Source of the DNA: Methylopila sp. Yamaguchi
GTDB taxonomy: Bacteria; Pseudomonadota; Alphaproteobacteria; Rhizobiales; Methylopilaceae
Direction: 5' to 3'
DNA: 64,000 bases
NCBI RefSeq assembly: GCF_002897035.1
Contig: NZ_BAUX01000015.1
Span: 53,504-117,503 of the forward strand
Made by a program: the position numbers and the translations under genes. The notes below the pieces were generated by a model. That model had not been told where the DNA came from, did not search any database, and saw nothing but the letters and a program-made list of their open reading frames with translations. This document shows, piece by piece, positions 37,842 through 47,440 of this stretch (within the stretch, counting starts at the first letter, position 1; each line of letters starts with the position of its first letter).

Positions 37842-37888
37842 CGCCGGGCCGCAGGTCCGCCCTGGGCGGTCCTCGGCCGGCGCCTTTT
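37842..37888 (+). terminator. Rho-independent terminator after phoX
   Basis: A long GC stem. CGCCGG (37842-37847) pairs with CCGGCG (37877-37882), and AGGTCCGCC (37853-37861) pairs with GGCGGTCCT (37865-37873) with one mismatch around a three-base loop. CCTTTT follows. It lies 20 bases after the phoX stop. Confidence 0.7.
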
Positions 37889-37982
37889 GCGCGCTTTCGA
37901 ACATCCCGACGGGGCCGCTTGACGACCGCGAAAACCGGGCGCATGCTTTGATCGTCAACACAGATACGGGAGGTCTAAGACA

Positions 37983-38018
37983 ATGACTCCACCGAAGCGT
38001 GTAACGACACCGCGTTGA
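37983..38018 (+). other. Micro-ORF with a strong ribosome binding site in an orphan stretch
   Basis: ATG 37983 opens an 11-codon frame (MTPPKRVTTPR, stop TGA). CGGGAGGTCTAAGACA precedes it, one of the best ribosome binding sites in the window, and a TTGACG box lies at 37919-37924. It may be a leader peptide or the surviving 5' end of a deleted gene. Nothing recognisable follows up to 38253, although TTGACA (38095-38100) and a small hairpin CTGTCG/CGACAG (38105-38126) are present. Confidence 0.35.
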
Positions 38019-38253
38019 CGCGCACCCTGAGCGCGAAGATTACGCGGCGAAAACATCATTAGGATTTTGAACGGCTGCTGTAGTTTGCGACGTCTTGACA
38101 TGATCTGTCGGAGATCGGAACGACAGGTACCCTGACGTTTAAGGACTGCGGCCGCCGTAAGAGAGCAGATCGAGAGCTCGCCGGTCCATCAGAAGCCGAG
38201 CGCCTCCCAGGAGGCCGGCCCACACCCGAACGGACCCGCGTCATCGACGACAC

Positions 38254-38288
38254 GAAACGCCTCGCCGGCTCAGCCTGCGGGGCGTTTC
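38254..38288. terminator. Hairpin terminator between phoX and hflX
   Basis: GAAACGCCTCGC (38254-38265) pairs with GCGGGGCGTTTC (38277-38288), 12 bp with one G-T pair and an 11-base loop. Short T-runs flank it on both strands. It may end hflX (78 bases downstream of its stop on the minus strand) or a small RNA read rightwards from the orphan stretch. Confidence 0.55.
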
Positions 38289-38365
38289 TGTATGGCATGC
38301 CACTCCAATCATTCGCGCGCCCGAGAGCCTGACGCGTCGCCCGACCTGGAGGGCCGCGGGCGGCC

Positions 38366-39760
<1,395 letters not shown>

Positions 39761-39792
39761 GCGTCTCCGTCACGGCGCCGATGCGCGCGCCG

Positions 39793-40059
39793 TCAGCGGG
39801 CGGCCCGCGCCGGCGCCTCGTCGGCCTCCTCCGGCTCGAAGAGCTGGATCGGATGGCCGGGCATCACCGTCGATATGGCGTGCTTGTAGACGAGTTGCGA
39901 GTGCCCGTCGCGACGCAGCAGCACGCAGAAATTATCGAACCAGGTGACGACGCCCTGCAGCTTGACGCCGTTCACGAGGAAGATGGTGAGCGGCACCTTG
40001 TTCTTGCGAACGTTGTTGAGAAACGTGTCTTGGAGATTCTGGGAGCGTTCGGCCGCCAT
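39793..40059 (-). CDS. hfq: RNA chaperone Hfq
   Basis: An 88-residue Sm-like hexameric protein that pairs small RNAs with mRNAs. The Sm1 motif is [20 protein letters not shown] through [12 protein letters not shown], and Sm2 is YKHAIST with the family signature. The short tail is acidic then Arg-rich, as in other alphaproteobacteria. It starts at ATG 40059 after GGAAGAAGAAG. The 234-base gap to dat carries a strong hairpin and A-rich runs in the presumed hfq leader. The partner hflX follows, the conserved hfq-hflX order. Confidence 0.98.
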   Translation of the reverse strand: MAAERSQNLQDTFLNNVRKNKVPLTIFLVNGVKLQGVVTWFDNFCVLLRRDGHSQLVYKHAISTVMPGHPIQLFEPEEADEAPARAAR

Positions 40060-40171
40060 GTTCTTCTTCTTCCGTTAGAGGCTCAGGCCAGTTGGGCGCT
40101 TCCGCAGCGCCGGCTGGGAACCGACGCTCCGACGCTGAAGGATTTTTTTGGCCGCCCCGCTTTTTTCGCGA

Positions 40172-40194
40172 CGGCGCCGCATGTGGCGGCGCCG
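40172..40194 (-). repeat. 9-bp hairpin in the hfq upstream region
   Basis: CGGCGCCGC (40172-40180) pairs with GCGGCGCCG (40186-40194) around a five-base loop, between dat and hfq. On the minus strand it is followed by GCGAAAAAAG and then CCAAAAAAATCC, so it is not a terminator for dat in that direction. The A-runs lie in the likely hfq 5' untranslated region. Confidence 0.5.
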
Positions 40195-40293
40195 CCCTTA
40201 TTAACGCCACCACGTCCGGATTTCGCAAGAGCGAGATGAGGCCGAGAGCCGGCCGCGGCGCCGCGCGTCCACGGCTTTCGCCGCGGCGCGGCC

Positions 40294-41154
40294 TCAGCTC
40301 TCCGACCGATGGGCGAACTCGTGGAAGCGACGGCGCAAGCCGAGCGCGACGGGCCCCGGCTTGCCGTCGCCGACCGGCGCGCCGTCGATCGCGATCACCG
40401 GCGTCACGATCGCGGTCGCCGCGGTGTTGAAGGCTTCCTTCGCCCGCCGCGCCTCCTCGACCGTGAACGGCCGCTCCTCAATCCGCATCTGGAGCTGCTC
40501 GGCCATGTCGATCACCGCCGCGCGGGTGACGCCGCGAAGAATGCCGTCGTCCGCCGGCCGCGTCACGATCACGCCTTCGGCGGTGACGATCCAGGCGTTG
40601 GTGGAGCCGCCCTCGGTCACGCGGCCCTCTCGGTCGACGAACCAGGCCTCCCGCGCGCCGGCCTCCTTCGCCTGCTGCTTGGCGAGGACGTTGGGGAGGA
40701 GGCCGATCGACTTGATGTCCACCCGCGGCCAGCGGTTCTCGGGCACGGTGATCACCTTTACGCCGGCTTCCGCCATGGCGTCGGCCTTGGCCCTGTCGGC
40801 CGAACGCGACGTCACCACCAGCGCCGGCGCGGCGTTGGATGGGAAGTAATGGTCCCGGCGCGCGACCCCGCGGGTGACCTGGAGGTAGACGATCCCGTCC
40901 CTCACGCGGTTACGACGCACGGTCTCGCGCAGCACGATCTTCAGCGCCGCCTCCCCGAGCGGCGGAGCGATCTTCAGCTCCGCGAGCGAGCGCCACAGCC
41001 GCGCGAGGTGGCGCGGCTCGTCGATCAGCCGCCCGTCCCGCACCTCGCAGACCTCGTAGACGCCGTCGCCGAACTGGTAGCCGCGGTCCTCGATGTGGAC
41101 GCCGGCGTCGGCGTGGCGGACATACTGGCCGTTGACGTAGGCGATGCGGGACAT
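40294..41154 (-). CDS. dat: D-amino-acid aminotransferase (PLP fold type IV)
   Basis: Transaminates D-amino acids such as D-alanine and D-glutamate, feeding cell-wall precursors. About 286 residues. MSRIAYVNGQYVRHADAGVHIEDRGYQFGDGVYEV at the N terminus is typical of the Dat branch. The PLP-binding Lys148 lies in VDIKSIGLLPN, and TEGGSTNAWIV and GILRGVTR complete the class IV pattern. The gene is regularly found between ntrX and hfq in this order. I start at ATG 41154; an upstream extension to 41211 is unconserved. A branched-chain aminotransferase activity is possible but less likely. Confidence 0.9.
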   Translation of the reverse strand: MSRIAYVNGQYVRHADAGVHIEDRGYQFGDGVYEVCEVRDGRLIDEPRHLARLWRSLAELKIAPPLGEAALKIVLRETVRRNRVRDGIVYLQVTRGVARRDHYFPSNAAPALVVTSRSADRAKADAMAEAGVKVITVPENRWPRVDIKSIGLLPNVLAKQQAKEAGAREAWFVDREGRVTEGGSTNAWIVTAEGVIVTRPADDGILRGVTRAAVIDMAEQLQMRIEERPFTVEEARRAKEAFNTAATAIVTPVIAIDGAPVGDGKPGPVALGLRRRFHEFAHRSES

Positions 41155-41295
41155 TGAATCGGTTCCGAGAGGTTCAAACTGGAGCGTCATGGTCCGGCTT
41201 GACCAAACCATCCATCGTCGACGTCGAGCTCCACGTCGAGGATGGGTCCTCCGGTCGCGCCGGAGGACGACGGCGCATTTTACGTCGATGGGGCG

Positions 41296-42660
41296 TCAGC
41301 CGATCCCGAGCGCCTTGAGCTTGCGGTGGAGCGCCGAGCGCTCCATGCCGATGAACTCGGCGGTGCGGGAGATGTTGCCGCCGAAACGGCTGATCTGCGC
41401 GAGGAGGTACTGCCGCTCGAAGATCTCGCGCGCGTCGCGCAGCGCCAGCCCCATCAGCTGCTCGCCGCCCGCGCCGTGCGGCGTCGGCGGGACCATGGTG
41501 CCGATCTCGGAGGGCAGCATGCTGGCGGTCACCACCGCCTCCGGATCGCCGCCCGCGAGGATCATCAGACGCTCCACGTTGTTGCGGAGCTGGCGGACGT
41601 TGCCCGGCCAGTCGTGGCTCTGCAGCACCGCCATGGCGTCCTCGCCGATGGTGCGCTTGGGCAGGCCCGTCGCGGACGAGATCTGCTCGAGGAAGAAGTC
41701 GATCAGCTCCGGGATGTCCTCGCGCCGCTCGGCGAGGCCGGGCACGCGCACCGGGACCACCGCGAGGCGGTGGAACAGATCCTCCCGGAACCGTCCCTCG
41801 GCGATCTCGTCCTCGAGGTTGCGCGCGGAGGAGGAGATGATGCGCACGTCGACCGACACGCGGGTGGAGCCGCTCACGCGGGTGAAGGTCTGTTCGACGA
41901 GCACGCGCAGGATGCGATTCTGCGTCTCCCGCGGCATGTCCGCGATCTCGTCGATGAACAGCGTGCCGCCATGCGCCTCCTCGAGCGCGCCGATCTTTCG
42001 GCTGCCGTTGACGCCTTCGACGCCGAACAGCTCCTCCTCCATCCGCTCAGGCGTGATCGTGGCGGCGTTGATCATCACAAACGGGCCGCCGGCGCGCGCC
42101 GAGGCGTTGTGGATCGAGCGCGCCGCAAGCTCCTTGCCGGCGCCTGAAGGGCCGGTGATGAGAATGCGGCTGTTGGTCGGCGCCACGCGGTCCAGCGCGT
42201 TGCGAAGCTGGTTCATCACCGTCGAGCGGCCCACGAAGCGGGTGGGATGGGCCGATCCGCGCTTGAGATCGCGCAGCTCCCGCTTCAGCCGGTAGGACTC
42301 GAGCGCACGCTGGGCGATCAGCACGAGCCGGTCGGCCTTGAACGGCTTCTCGATGAAGTCGTAGGCCCCGCTTTTGATCGCCGCGACGGCGGTCTCGATG
42401 TTGCCGTGGCCGGAGATCATCACGATCGGAAGATCGGGATGCTGGCTGTGGATCTGGTCCAGGATCTCGAGCCCGTCGAGCTTCGAGCCCTGCAGCCAGA
42501 TGTCGAGGAAGACGAGCTGCGGCCGGCGCTTCTCGATCTCCGCGAAGGCTTCGTCGGAGTTCCGAGCCGTCCGCGCGCCGTGGCCTTCGTCCTGAAGAAT
42601 GCCGGCGACGAGCTCGCGGATGTCAGCTTCGTCGTCGACGATGAGGATGTCGGTCGCCAT
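41296..42660 (-). CDS. ntrX: Response regulator NtrX
   Basis: 454 residues: receiver domain (phospho-acceptor Asp53 in VFLDIWL, Lys in FIEKPF), AAA+ domain (Walker A GPSGAGKE, Walker B GGTLFIDEIAD, DLFHRLAVVPVRVPGL), and a C-terminal Fis-type helix-turn-helix (NISRTAEFIGMERSALHRKLKALGI). The loop that reads GAFTGA in sigma54 activators is GVEGVNGSRKIG here, so it probably does not open sigma54 holoenzyme; this loss is known in alphaproteobacterial NtrX proteins. It is paired with the kinase NtrY 55 bases upstream. Roles reported in relatives include nitrogen, redox and envelope control. Confidence 0.95.
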   Translation of the reverse strand: MATDILIVDDEADIRELVAGILQDEGHGARTARNSDEAFAEIEKRRPQLVFLDIWLQGSKLDGLEILDQIHSQHPDLPIVMISGHGNIETAVAAIKSGAYDFIEKPFKADRLVLIAQRALESYRLKRELRDLKRGSAHPTRFVGRSTVMNQLRNALDRVAPTNSRILITGPSGAGKELAARSIHNASARAGGPFVMINAATITPERMEEELFGVEGVNGSRKIGALEEAHGGTLFIDEIADMPRETQNRILRVLVEQTFTRVSGSTRVSVDVRIISSSARNLEDEIAEGRFREDLFHRLAVVPVRVPGLAERREDIPELIDFFLEQISSATGLPKRTIGEDAMAVLQSHDWPGNVRQLRNNVERLMILAGGDPEAVVTASMLPSEIGTMVPPTPHGAGGEQLMGLALRDAREIFERQYLLAQISRFGGNISRTAEFIGMERSALHRKLKALGIG

Positions 42661-42715
42661 GAGAGGACTTGCACACTCCGAGTGGGATTTTCAGGCGGCG
42701 GAACGATCGGCCGTA

Positions 42716-44959
42716 TCAGGCCGCCGGAGCCGCGCGGGACGGGACGGTCGAGGACGAGGCCGGCGCCCGGGCTTGGAACCAGAGCCGCACGAGAGCCCCA
42801 CGTCCGCCGGAGGAGACGTCAGGGGCGTCGAGAAGCTCCACGCCTCCGCCATGCTCCTCCATGATCTTGCCCACGATCGCGAGACCGAGGCCGGTGCCCT
42901 TCTCGCGCGTCGTCATATAGGGCTCGAGCAGGCGCTGTCTGTTCTCGGTCGGCAATCCGGCGCCGTTGTCGATCACATCGATGACCGCCAACTCGCCCTC
43001 GCGCCGCACGGACACGTTGATCCGGCCGGCGCCGCCGGCGTTCTCGGGAACCGCCTGCACGGCTTCGGTCGCGTTCTTCACGATGTTGGTGACGGCCTGC
43101 GAGATCAGCCGCCGGTCGAACATCGCGGGCGCCGGGACGTCGGCGCCTTCGAGTTCGATCCGGATGTCGGGGTAGCCGACGCGCATCATGAAGACGCCCT
43201 GCTTGACCACCTTGGCGAGGTCGTCCTCCTCCATCTTCGGCTTGGGCATGCGCGCGAAGGAGGAGAACTCGTCGACCATCCGCTTGATGTCGTCGACCTG
43301 GCGGATGATCGTGTCGGTGCACTGGTCGAAGACCTCGCGCTCCTCGACGATGACCTTGCCGTACTTGCGGCGGATGCGCTCCGCCGAGAGCTGAATTGGG
43401 GTGAGCGGGTTCTTGATCTCGTGCGCGATGCGGCGCGCGACGTCGGCCCAGGCCGAGGTGCGCTGCGCCGCGACCAGCTCCGTGATGTCGTCGAGCGTCA
43501 CGACGTAGCCGTGTTCCTGGGCGGTCGAGGTCTCGGTGGTGAAGCGAACGTTGACGGTGCGCTCCCGGCCGGCCCGGAGCAGCGTCACCTGCCCCTGGAC
43601 CAGCCGCTGGGCCCGGCCGAGCGCGGCGTCCACCAGCGGGCCGAGTTCGGGCGCGGCCTCCTTGAGCGAGAGGCCGAGCAGCTGGGTCTCCTGCGCGCCG
43701 AGCAGCTTCTCCGCCGTCCGGTTGATCAGCGTCACACGGCCCGCAGGATCGATGCCGATGACGCCCGCGCTGACGCCGGCGAGCATCGCCTCGGTGAAGC
43801 GGCGACGGCTGTCGATCTGGTCCGAGGCCTCCAGCAGCTCGTTGCGCTGGCTGCGAAGCTCGGAGGTCATCTTGTTGAAGGTTTCAGCGAGACCTCCGAG
43901 GTCGCCCTGCTTCCGGGTGATCGGAACCTGAACATAGAGGTTGCCCTGGCTGACTTGGTCGGCCGCCGTGATCAGGCGGCGTATCGGGGACACGAGCCGG
44001 TTCGCGAAGGCGAGGCCGAGCCAGATGGCGGCGAGCAGGAGAGACAGCGCCACCACGAGATAGAGCAGCGCGAACGTCGCCTGGATGCGCGGTCGGCGGA
44101 GGGTGAGCGAAGAGTATTCCTCCGACCCCTGCTCCACCAGCCGCATGTAGCTGTTCGCGCGGGGGTCCACCGGGCGGGCCACGAACAGCACGAGATCGTC
44201 GTAGTTCGCGAGCTTGAGCACCGCGCCGATCGCGTTCTGCTTGCCCGGCGCGAGCAGCGTCGGCTCGTCGGTCGGCGCGCCCTGGACGTCGACCAGCGGC
44301 GGACGCGGAAACTCGCGGCCAATTTGGATGTTGGCCCGCTCCACCACCGTCATGTCCGGCTTCAGCAGCTGCGCGACCGGCAGGCCGCGAATCTGAGCCT
44401 GGGCGGTGAAGAACTCGGCGAAGCGCTGACGGTCGTTGTCAAACAGCGGGCGGGCGCGGTTCACGTCGCTCGCCATGGCGAGGATTTCGCCGCGGATCGA
44501 GCGGGCGTGCTCGTTCAGGTAGGCGCGGGCGACGACGAGGGAGTTGTCGACGATCTCCCGGACACGCGTGGAGAACCAGCTGTCGAATCCGCGGTCGATC
44601 GTGACCACCGCGAAGATCGCGAGCAGGGCCGCAGGCGTGACCGCGAGCAGCGAGAACAAGCCGACGAGGCGCGCGTGGATCTGGGAGCCGGCCTGCCCGC
44701 GACGTCGCGCGATGAGGAACGCCCGCCCCTCCCAGAGGATGATGAGGATCAACAGTCCCGCGAAGGCCGCGTTGACGTAGACGGCGATCTGAGAGGCCCG
44801 CTCAGTGGGCTCTATGTCGAACCGTCCCGTGAGAACGACGAAGGTTACGAGCGCCGAGATCAGCGCCGCGGCGACGCAGACCGGACCGAGCAGGCCCGGC
44901 CCGCGCCTTTCGGGCGCGGCGGCTGGCAGCTCAGGCGCGGCGGACGCATCGCTCGGCAT
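42716..44959 (-). CDS. ntrY: Membrane sensor histidine kinase NtrY
   Basis: About 747 residues. Three N-terminal membrane segments (roughly residues 25-45, 60-78, 95-117), a periplasmic region of about 170 residues, and another segment near 300 precede HAMP (ANRLVSPIRRLITAADQVSQGNL). A PAS domain (VIGIDPAGRVTLINRTAEKLLG) follows. The kinase core has His in IAHEIKNPLTPIQLSAERIRRKYG, an N box NIVKNATEA, and G boxes DNGAGLP and GTGLGLAIVGKI. It phosphorylates NtrX. I chose ATG 44959, with GAGG upstream; ATG 44989 in frame is possible. The usual ntrB-ntrC genes are not next to it. A 12-base palindrome ATGATGCATCAT (45042-45053) sits upstream. Confidence 0.94.
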   Translation of the reverse strand: MPSDASAAPELPAAAPERRGPGLLGPVCVAAALISALVTFVVLTGRFDIEPTERASQIAVYVNAAFAGLLILIILWEGRAFLIARRRGQAGSQIHARLVGLFSLLAVTPAALLAIFAVVTIDRGFDSWFSTRVREIVDNSLVVARAYLNEHARSIRGEILAMASDVNRARPLFDNDRQRFAEFFTAQAQIRGLPVAQLLKPDMTVVERANIQIGREFPRPPLVDVQGAPTDEPTLLAPGKQNAIGAVLKLANYDDLVLFVARPVDPRANSYMRLVEQGSEEYSSLTLRRPRIQATFALLYLVVALSLLLAAIWLGLAFANRLVSPIRRLITAADQVSQGNLYVQVPITRKQGDLGGLAETFNKMTSELRSQRNELLEASDQIDSRRRFTEAMLAGVSAGVIGIDPAGRVTLINRTAEKLLGAQETQLLGLSLKEAAPELGPLVDAALGRAQRLVQGQVTLLRAGRERTVNVRFTTETSTAQEHGYVVTLDDITELVAAQRTSAWADVARRIAHEIKNPLTPIQLSAERIRRKYGKVIVEEREVFDQCTDTIIRQVDDIKRMVDEFSSFARMPKPKMEEDDLAKVVKQGVFMMRVGYPDIRIELEGADVPAPAMFDRRLISQAVTNIVKNATEAVQAVPENAGGAGRINVSVRREGELAVIDVIDNGAGLPTENRQRLLEPYMTTREKGTGLGLAIVGKIMEEHGGGVELLDAPDVSSGGRGALVRLWFQARAPASSSTVPSRAAPAA

Positions 44960-45170
44960 GAAACCTCTAAACAGGGGCGATTCCCGCATCGTTGCGCCGC
45001 ACCCGACGTCGCTCCCCCCGAACCCGAGTCGCCGCCGCTTGATGATGCATCATGGGCACAGTGTTGTTCAAATGCGACAACTTCTGGGCGCTATGAACCG
45101 GATATCAACGATCACCTCGCCTCGCTCGGGACACAGAGGCTGAAACTCCGTTTGCGCGCGACGTGATAAA

Positions 45171-45192
45171 GATATAAAGACATCTTTATGTC
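45171..45192. promoter_or_regulatory. Palindromic operator over the start of sahR
   Basis: ATAAAGA (45174-45180) - CA - TCTTTAT (45183-45189) is a perfect palindrome, extended to ten-base arms (GATATAAAGA / TCTTTATGTC) with one mismatch. A further half-site ATAAAGA (45166-45172) precedes it. The element overlaps the sahR start codon (45188) and stands out as AT-rich in GC-rich DNA. ArsR-family repressors bind such sites; autoregulation of sahR-metF is a reasonable inference. Confidence 0.75.
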
Positions 45193-46213
45193 TAGCTCAC
45201 CCTCTCCAGCGCTTCGGCTCGGCCTCGACGTCGCCCTGTCCGCTTTGAAAGCCGCGGCGGAGCCGACACGTCTGCGGCTGCTCGCGCTTCTGGCGGAGGG
45301 AGAACTCACCGTGTCGGACATGACCGACATCCTTGGCCAGAGCCAGCCGCGGATTTCCCGCCACCTCAAGCTGCTGGTCGAGGCCGGGCTGGTCGAACGG
45401 CATCGCGAAGGCGCCTGGGCGTTCTTCCGGCTCTCCGACGGCGCGGGCCACGACGCATCGCTACGCGCCGCCCTGGCGCGACTCGACCCGGCCGATCCCG
45501 CGCTGCGTCGGGACCGCGACCGTCTGGCGGAGGTCCGCGCCGCGCACCAGCAGGCCGCTGCGCGCTACTTCAGCGCCAACGCCGAGCGCTGGGACGGCGT
45601 GCGGGGGCTTCACGTCTCGGAAGCCGCGGTCGAACGCGCCATTCTGGCCGCCGTTGGCGACGCGCGGATCGAAACCGCCCTGGACCTCGGCACCGGCACC
45701 GGCCGTATGCTGGAGTTGCTCAGCCCGCGGGTCGGCCGCGCGATCGGCGTGGACGCCAATCGCGACATGCTGGCGCTGGCCCGCGCCAATCTGGCGCGCG
45801 CCGGCGTGACCAATACGCAGGTCCGCCAAGGGGACATTTTCGCGCCGCCGGTCGAGACCGGCGCGTTCGATCTCGTCGTTGTGCATCAGGTGCTGCACTT
45901 CCTCGACGATCCGGCGCGCGCCGTGCGGGAGGCCGCGCGCGCGCTGCGGCCGGGCGGCCGGCTGCTGATCGTCGACTTCGCGCCCCATGGCATCGAGGAG
46001 TTGCGGGAGCGTCACGCCCACCGCCGTCTCGGCTTCTCGAGCGAGGCGATGGCCGGCTGGCTCGCGGCTTCCGGGCTCGACCTTGTCGCCCATTCCAATC
46101 TGCCGCCGCCCGACGGCGACGGCGACAAGCTCACCGTTTCGCTCTGGCTCGCCCGCGATCCGCGGATCGTGTCGGACGCGCTCCCCTCTTCCTCGAACCT
46201 CGAGGTCGCCTGA
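45188..46213 (+). CDS. sahR: ArsR-type repressor with SAM-methyltransferase-like sensor domain (SahR type)
   Basis: A 341-residue two-domain protein. Residues about 12-95 form an ArsR winged helix (AAEPTRLRLLALLAEGELTV, QSQPRISRHLKLLVEAGLVERHREG) without a metal-binding Cys motif. Residues about 125-325 form a class I methyltransferase fold (ALDLGTGTGRMLELL, RALRPGGRLLIVDFAPH). This layout is that of SahR, which senses S-adenosylhomocysteine with a methylase-derived domain and represses methionine-cycle genes. metF starts within its stop codon (ATGA), and metH follows, which supports the role. The start codon lies inside the palindrome and has no clear ribosome binding site; a leaderless mRNA is possible. 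Confidence 0.85.
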   Translation: MSSSPSPALRLGLDVALSALKAAAEPTRLRLLALLAEGELTVSDMTDILGQSQPRISRHLKLLVEAGLVERHREGAWAFFRLSDGAGHDASLRAALARLDPADPALRRDRDRLAEVRAAHQQAAARYFSANAERWDGVRGLHVSEAAVERAILAAVGDARIETALDLGTGTGRMLELLSPRVGRAIGVDANRDMLALARANLARAGVTNTQVRQGDIFAPPVETGAFDLVVVHQVLHFLDDPARAVREAARALRPGGRLLIVDFAPHGIEELRERHAHRRLGFSSEAMAGWLAASGLDLVAHSNLPPPDGDGDKLTVSLWLARDPRIVSDALPSSSNLEVA

Positions 46214-47124
46214 TGCCCAACCACCGTCTCTCCCGCGCCGCGCGCCGCCCGGTCCGTGTGTCGTTCGAGTTCTTCCCGCCGAAGACCCCGGAGATGGAGG
46301 CCACCCTGTGGCGCTCGATCGAGCGCCTCGCGCCGCTCGACCCCACCTTCATGTCGGTAACCTACGGGGCGGGCGGCTCCACCCGCGAGCGCACGCACGC
46401 GACCGTCGCGCGGATGGTGACGGACACCGTCGTACCGCCGGCCGCGCACCTCACCTGCGTCTCCGCCACCAAGGCTGAGGTCGACGCCGTCGTCGACGCC
46501 TACCGCGAGGCCGGCGTGCGCCACATCGTGGCGCTGCGCGGCGATCCCGCGAACGGCGTGGGGGGCACGTTCGAGCCGCACCCCGGCGGCTACGCCTCGA
46601 CCGCCGAGCTCGTGGCCGGCATCCGCCGCCGGGCGCCGGAAATCGAGCTCTCCGTCTCGGCCTACCCGGAGAAGCACCCCGAGAGCCCGAGCCTCGAGGC
46701 GGACTTCGACGTCCTGAAAGCGAAGGTCGACGCGGGCGCGAACCGGGCGATCACCCAGTTCTTCTTCGACAACGACCACTACCTTCGCTACGTCGACCAG
46801 GCGCGGGCGCGCGGCATCCACATCCCGATCGTGCCGGGCATCGTGCCGGTGTCGAACTTCAAGCAGACCGCGAGCTTCGCCGCCCGCGCCGGCGCAACTG
46901 TGCCGGAGTGGTTCGCCGCCCGTTTCGAGGGCCTCGACAACGACGTCCAGACCCGGCAGTTGATCGCCGCGGCCGTCGCCGCCGAGCAGGTGCTCGACCT
47001 GGTCGACCATGGCGTGAAGGACTTCCATTTCTACACGATGAACAAGGCGGACCTGGTCTACGCCGTGTGCCACCTGCTGGGCCTACGCCCGACCGCGGCG
47101 ACGGCGAAGGCCGCGGCGGCCTGA
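46213..47124 (+). CDS. metF: Methylenetetrahydrofolate reductase
   Basis: Reduces 5,10-methylene-THF to 5-methyl-THF, the methyl donor for methionine synthase. A 303-residue FAD-binding TIM barrel with VSFEFFPPKTPEMEATLW, the block FMSVTYGAGGSTRERT, HIVALRGDPA, the region ISVSAYPEKHP-like (ELSVSAYPEKHPES), and ITQFFFDNDHYLRYVD. ATGA overlap with sahR shows translational coupling. The two metH genes follow after a 316-base gap that holds a decayed small gene. Confidence 0.97.
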   Translation: MPNHRLSRAARRPVRVSFEFFPPKTPEMEATLWRSIERLAPLDPTFMSVTYGAGGSTRERTHATVARMVTDTVVPPAAHLTCVSATKAEVDAVVDAYREAGVRHIVALRGDPANGVGGTFEPHPGGYASTAELVAGIRRRAPEIELSVSAYPEKHPESPSLEADFDVLKAKVDAGANRAITQFFFDNDHYLRYVDQARARGIHIPIVPGIVPVSNFKQTASFAARAGATVPEWFAARFEGLDNDVQTRQLIAAAVAAEQVLDLVDHGVKDFHFYTMNKADLVYAVCHLLGLRPTAATAKAAAA

Positions 47125-47184
47125 GGCCGTGAATTTGAACGGAACGGCGCCATCTTAGAAGGTGGCGATCACGTAGCTTCCAAG

Positions 47185-47427
47185 ATGGCCGAGCCGGACG
47201 ACCTCGTGCTGACTCTGCTTCGGGAGTTTCGATGCGATAGACGCCAAATTCGATCCGCGCTTCGACGGGGTCGACGCGCGGATCGCCGAAAAGGACAAGA
47301 AGCTCGACGCGATCTGTGAAGCGCTCAGGAGCGAGACGATCCTCTCGGGCGCTACGTCGTGATCGGCGTTGATGATCGGCTGGAGGCGATCGAGAAACGT
47401 CTCGATGCGCTGGAAGTGTTGAAGTGA
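47185..47427 (+). pseudogene. Decayed small coiled-coil protein gene
   Basis: Three consecutive frames together read like one protein: MAEPDDLVLTLLREF, then FDAIDAKFDPRFDGVDARIAE and EKDKKLDAICEALRSETIL, then GRYVVIGVDDRLEAIEKRLDALE. Two frameshifts (near 47230 and 47310) break it. Intact short proteins of this kind, starting MAEPDxLVLxLLREIR and continuing as a coiled coil, are common in Rhizobiales and of unknown function. It fills most of the gap between metF and the first metH gene. Confidence 0.7.
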
Positions 47428-47440
47428 AGGAGTTGAGATC

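Noticed and set aside
42599..45166. 855-codon plus-strand open frame opposite ntrY
   Set aside because: Antisense shadow of a full-length histidine kinase.
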